From Streptomyces kronopolitis (GTDB taxonomy: Bacteria; Actinomycetota; Actinomycetes; Streptomycetales; Streptomycetaceae), in contig NZ_BMND01000052.1 in the NCBI RefSeq assembly GCF_014646275.1, forward strand, positions 1-32,792: DNA of 32,792 nt, in the 5' to 3' direction. A program made the position numbers and the translations under genes. Under the pieces are notes generated by a model that made no database searches, had not been told where the DNA came from, and was given only the letters and a program-made list of their open reading frames with translations. Positions 30,405 through 32,792 of this stretch are shown piece after piece. Numbering within the stretch: position 1 is the stretch's first letter; each line of letters opens with the position of its first letter.

Positions 30405-32008
30405 GGCCCGGATACGACGACGAACGGGGCACCGCCGGCCACCGCGAGGCGCCCGGCCCCCGCGGGCGCGGCATCCCCGACTCCCTGCTGGTGGGGCTGC
30501 TCGTCTTCCTGCTGGGCCTGACCCTGCTGGTGTGGACCGCGACGGGCCTGGCCGGCCTCTTCGCCCACGGCGCCTGGCCCACCGGCGTCACCTACCCCGG
30601 CACCCCGATGGCGCTGCGCCATCTCGTCGCCGCACCCCACGACATGGCAGCCGCCTGGCCCGACACCCCCAAGAGCGAGCTCTCCGGCTACGGCCTGTTC
30701 TGGGGCATCCTCATCGGCCAGCTGATGGTGCTGCTGGTCCTGGCGATCTTCGCGCTGGGGACGGTCACCCGCTATCGCGCCGTCCGGGCCGCCCGCCGGG
30801 CAACGCCCCGCCCGTCCACGGCACAAGACCAACCCGCGCAGCCACCACGGCCGTCGGCCCACCAGGCGGAACGGGAGGCATGGCAGGCCCGCGAGGCCCT
30901 CCAGGAGACCGCCCTCACGGCGCCGGGCGAGGACCCGCGGCCCGCACCGGCCGTCCCGGCCGCACCGGCTCCCCCGCCCGCCGAGGTCTCCCCCACCGGC
31001 CCCCTCCCCGAACAGCGCACCTCACCCCCGCTCCCGTCCACCGCGGCCGCGCACCCCGGCGGCACGGACGAACCCGCCCTCCCCCGCCTCCAGTTCTCCG
31101 CCGCCCGCGGCGCCGCCCTCGCCACCACCCTGGCCACGGCCACCGCCGCCCCCGGCCCGCTGATCGTCGCCACCACGGATCCCGCCCTCTGGTCCGAGAC
31201 CAAGGACGCCCGCGCCAAACTCGGCCCCCTGCTGACCTACGACCCGACGCACCGCCTGGACACCCCGTCCCGGCTGCGCTGGTCGCCGACCTCCGGCTGT
31301 ACGGACCTCGCCACCGCCACCACCCGCGCCGCCGCCCTGCTGGCCCCCGTACGCCCCGCCGGCGCCTCGGACTCGGCCGTCGCGGACGCCGCCCAGACCC
31401 TGCTGCGCTGCTGGCTGCACGCCGCCGCGGTGGACGGCCGCCCGTTCCGCCAGCTGCACCGCTGGGCCCACGCCGCGGGCGCCGCCCAGGAACCCGTACG
31501 CATCCTGCGCACCAGCCCCAAGGCCTCCGCGGGCCAGGCCGGCGAGTTGGAATCCGTGCTCACCGCCTACGCCGAACGCCGCGAAGCGGCCCAGCAGTTG
31601 GCCGGCCGCGCCCTGACCGCGCTCTCCTCGATCCACATCCGGGACGCCTGCAATCCACTTCGAGCAGATTCCGCGCTCCTCGAATCATTTATCGACGAGG
31701 GGGGAACGCTTTACGTGGTAGGCGATCCGCTGGAGGATCCGCGTACCGACCCGGGTGCGATGCCGCTGCTCACCGCACTCCTCACGAACGTGGTCGAGCA
31801 CGGCCGCCGCATGGCCGAACGGTCATCTGACGGTCGGCTCGACCCACCACTCACCCTCGTCCTGGACGACATCGCGGCCCTCGCCCCGCTGCCCGCACTG
31901 CCCGATCTCCTCGCCACGGGCGCCAAGAGCGGCCTGCTCACGCTCGCGACGATGCGCTCCCAGGAACAGGCCCGCGCCCGCTGGCCCCACCACTCCCTGA
32001 CGGCCTGA
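30371..32008 (+). CDS. TraG/VirD4-like coupling protein without a Walker A motif, 545 aa
   Basis: Two helices at 38-60 (LLVGLLVFLLGLTLLVWTAT) and 108-134 form a VirD4-type membrane anchor. A Pro/Ala-rich linker (145-235) leads to a domain that follows TraG step by step: LIVATTDPALWSETKDARAK, LLTYDPTHRL and RLRWSPTSGCTDLATATTRA. It ends in a Walker B-like LVLDD (496-500) with ALAPLPALPDLLATGAKSGL. Where TraG has GxxGxGKT this protein has SAARGAALATTL, so ATP binding is probably lost. It stops 45 residues after Walker B, shorter than active coupling proteins. GTG 30371 follows AGGGAG; GTG 30401 (GTGA overlap) is an alternative. Confidence 0.8.
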   Translation: MERRVERDGGVRPGYDDERGTAGHREAPGPRGRGIPDSLLVGLLVFLLGLTLLVWTATGLAGLFAHGAWPTGVTYPGTPMALRHLVAAPHDMAAAWPDTPKSELSGYGLFWGILIGQLMVLLVLAIFALGTVTRYRAVRAARRATPRPSTAQDQPAQPPRPSAHQAEREAWQAREALQETALTAPGEDPRPAPAVPAAPAPPPAEVSPTGPLPEQRTSPPLPSTAAAHPGGTDEPALPRLQFSAARGAALATTLATATAAPGPLIVATTDPALWSETKDARAKLGPLLTYDPTHRLDTPSRLRWSPTSGCTDLATATTRAAALLAPVRPAGASDSAVADAAQTLLRCWLHAAAVDGRPFRQLHRWAHAAGAAQEPVRILRTSPKASAGQAGELESVLTAYAERREAAQQLAGRALTALSSIHIRDACNPLRADSALLESFIDEGGTLYVVGDPLEDPRTDPGAMPLLTALLTNVVEHGRRMAERSSDGRLDPPLTLVLDDIAALAPLPALPDLLATGAKSGLLTLATMRSQEQARARWPHHSLTA

Positions 32009-32041
32009 CACCCGCCGCCACGGACACACGACGGCATCGCG

Positions 32042-32566
32042 CTACTCCCGCTTCAGCACCATCTCCCGCTCCCGCGCGGCCGGGTCCTTCGGATCGGCCT
32101 CGGTCCGCCCCGTCTCCACGAACCCCAGCGCACGGTAGAACGCCTCGGCGCGCCCGTTCTCCTCGTGCACCCACAGCCGTACCCGCTCGGCCACCGGCTC
32201 GGTGAGCTGCCACGACCATGCGATCGCCGCCCGGAACAACTCCCGCGCCAGCCCGGTCCCCCGGTGCTCGGGCCGCACATACACACCCACGAGATGGGTC
32301 TGCGGCATCTCCTCGTCCGTTTCGACCAGGACCACCACCATGCCGCCCCATTGCCCGTCCGCGGCTTCCCCGATGAACGTCAGCGGCGCGGCGCCCTGTT
32401 CGCTGCACGCCGCCCGGCGCTGCCAGAGCTCGTCGGGCCGGCCGGTGGCCTCCTCCAGCGTCTCGTTGAACGCCACCCGGGCGACCGGATCCGCCAGGGC
32501 CGCCAGCCGCAGTTCCCTGAGCCGCTGCCACTCCGCCGCCTTCACAGGCCTGATCTCATACGTCAT
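32042..32566 (-). CDS. GNAT-family N-acetyltransferase, 174 aa
   Basis: Acetyl-CoA-dependent acetyltransferase. The fold is seen as EIRPVKAAEWQRLRELRLAA at the start, a central strand HLVGVYVRPEHRGTGLARELF (about 91-111) carrying the acetyl-CoA pyrophosphate loop RGTGLA, and NGRAEAFYRALGFVETGR near the end, the usual motif B. Substrate is not deducible; such genes act on small amines or proteins. It is convergent with the secretion-like operon, 33 bases apart, and is probably unrelated to it. ATG 32566 opens the conserved domain; no strong ribosome site. Confidence 0.9.
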   Translation of the reverse strand: MTYEIRPVKAAEWQRLRELRLAALADPVARVAFNETLEEATGRPDELWQRRAACSEQGAAPLTFIGEAADGQWGGMVVVLVETDEEMPQTHLVGVYVRPEHRGTGLARELFRAAIAWSWQLTEPVAERVRLWVHEENGRAEAFYRALGFVETGRTEADPKDPAAREREMVLKRE

Positions 32567-32661
32567 GCGGCACAGGATCGCAGCGCCCCGGCTCTCGGGC
32601 CAGAAAGTTCAGTCCTTGGAACGGGGGCTGTCCGGAATGGATTCTGTCCCGGAACGCAGAA

Positions 32662-32689
32662 AAGCCCCGCACCATACGGTGCGGGGCTT
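32662..32689 (-). terminator. rRNA operon terminator
   Basis: Stem arms 32662-32673 and 32678-32689 (GCCCCGCACC core, ATAC loop). Read on the minus strand it is followed by TTTT, a classic intrinsic terminator, and lies about 14 bases after the 5S 3' end. Confidence 0.92.
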
Positions 32690-32702
32690 CCCCACAATGA
32701 TT

Positions 32703-32792
32703 GTTCGGCGGCGTCCTACTCTCCCACAGGGTCCCCCCTGCAGTACCATCGGCGCTGAAAGGCTTAGCTTCCGGGTTCGAAATGTAACCGGG
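32703..32792 (-). rRNA. rrf: 5S ribosomal RNA, 3' part (truncated by the window edge)
   Basis: Read on the minus strand the sequence contains GGTTACATTTCGAACCCGG, AGCTAAGCCTTTCAGCGCC, GATGGTACTGCAGGGGGGAC and GGGAGAGTAGGACGCCGCC, the body and 3' end of an actinobacterial 5S rRNA ending at GAAC. The 5' roughly 30 bases lie beyond the window. The 16S and 23S genes should follow outside. Relative to the Streptomyces 5S sequence I remember, one base differs (TTTCG for TTCCG), which is within normal variation. Confidence 0.96.

Overview
This is a high-GC actinobacterial chromosome segment, almost certainly from a Streptomyces. The evidence is GC-saturated third codon positions, frequent GTG starts, GGAGG-type ribosome binding sites, a Tat lipoprotein, a DUF2516 protein, a Streptomyces-type CsoR with its operator, 11-nt PHO-box repeats before pstS and a Streptomyces-like 5S rRNA. 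From memory and unchecked, the order from the type IV secretion-like genes through pit to pst resembles the S. coelicolor SCO4126-SCO4142 neighbourhood. I see no insertion sequence, integrase, tRNA or CRISPR array.

Layout. 1-5.9 kb holds single metabolic or stress genes: an ankyrin protein, an FMN reductase behind a near-perfect SoxR box, a methyltransferase, a VOC protein, an aldo/keto reductase behind a MerR-type 19-bp-spacer promoter, a PrmC-like glutamine methyltransferase and a PPOX-fold protein. 6-10 kb holds an NmrA-like oxidoreductase, an XRE regulator paired with an HbhA-like lysine-rich coiled-coil protein, a DUF2516 membrane protein and a receiver-PP2C phosphatase. 10.3-18.4 kb is the envelope and phosphate block: a RipA-like NlpC/P60 hydrolase diverges from pstSCAB (PhoP boxes at 11612-11651), which converges with a pit/PhoU-like operon; csoR diverges from that operon behind its own operator.

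18.4-22.7 kb holds small conserved proteins (two below or near 70 residues), a LppX/LolA-like lipoprotein, a secreted BBE-type FAD oxidase and a PAP2 phosphatase. 22.9-32.0 kb is the most interesting part. A lytic transglycosylase-NlpC/P60 fusion diverges from six genes that look like a reduced chromosomal type IV secretion (conjugation-type) apparatus: VirB2-like small two-helix protein, VirB8/TcpC-like protein, VirB6/TrbL-like polytopic protein, a VirB3/VirB4 N-domain protein, a separate VirB4-type ATPase, and a TraG/VirD4-like protein with no recognisable Walker A. No relaxase, oriT or integrase is visible, so it looks like a domesticated machine rather than a mobile element. The window ends with a GNAT acetyltransferase and the 3' part of a 5S rRNA with its terminator, i.e. 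the end of an rRNA operon on the minus strand.

How it fits together. The phosphate genes form high-affinity (PhoP-regulated pst) and low-affinity (pit) routes side by side. The two NlpC/P60 proteins and the PAP2 enzyme are cell-wall functions next to an envelope-spanning secretion-like machine. Several operators can be read directly from sequence: SoxR, MerR-type, CsoR, PHO boxes, a nested dyad before the XRE gene, and a three-copy GCTGAC array before the secretion-like operon.
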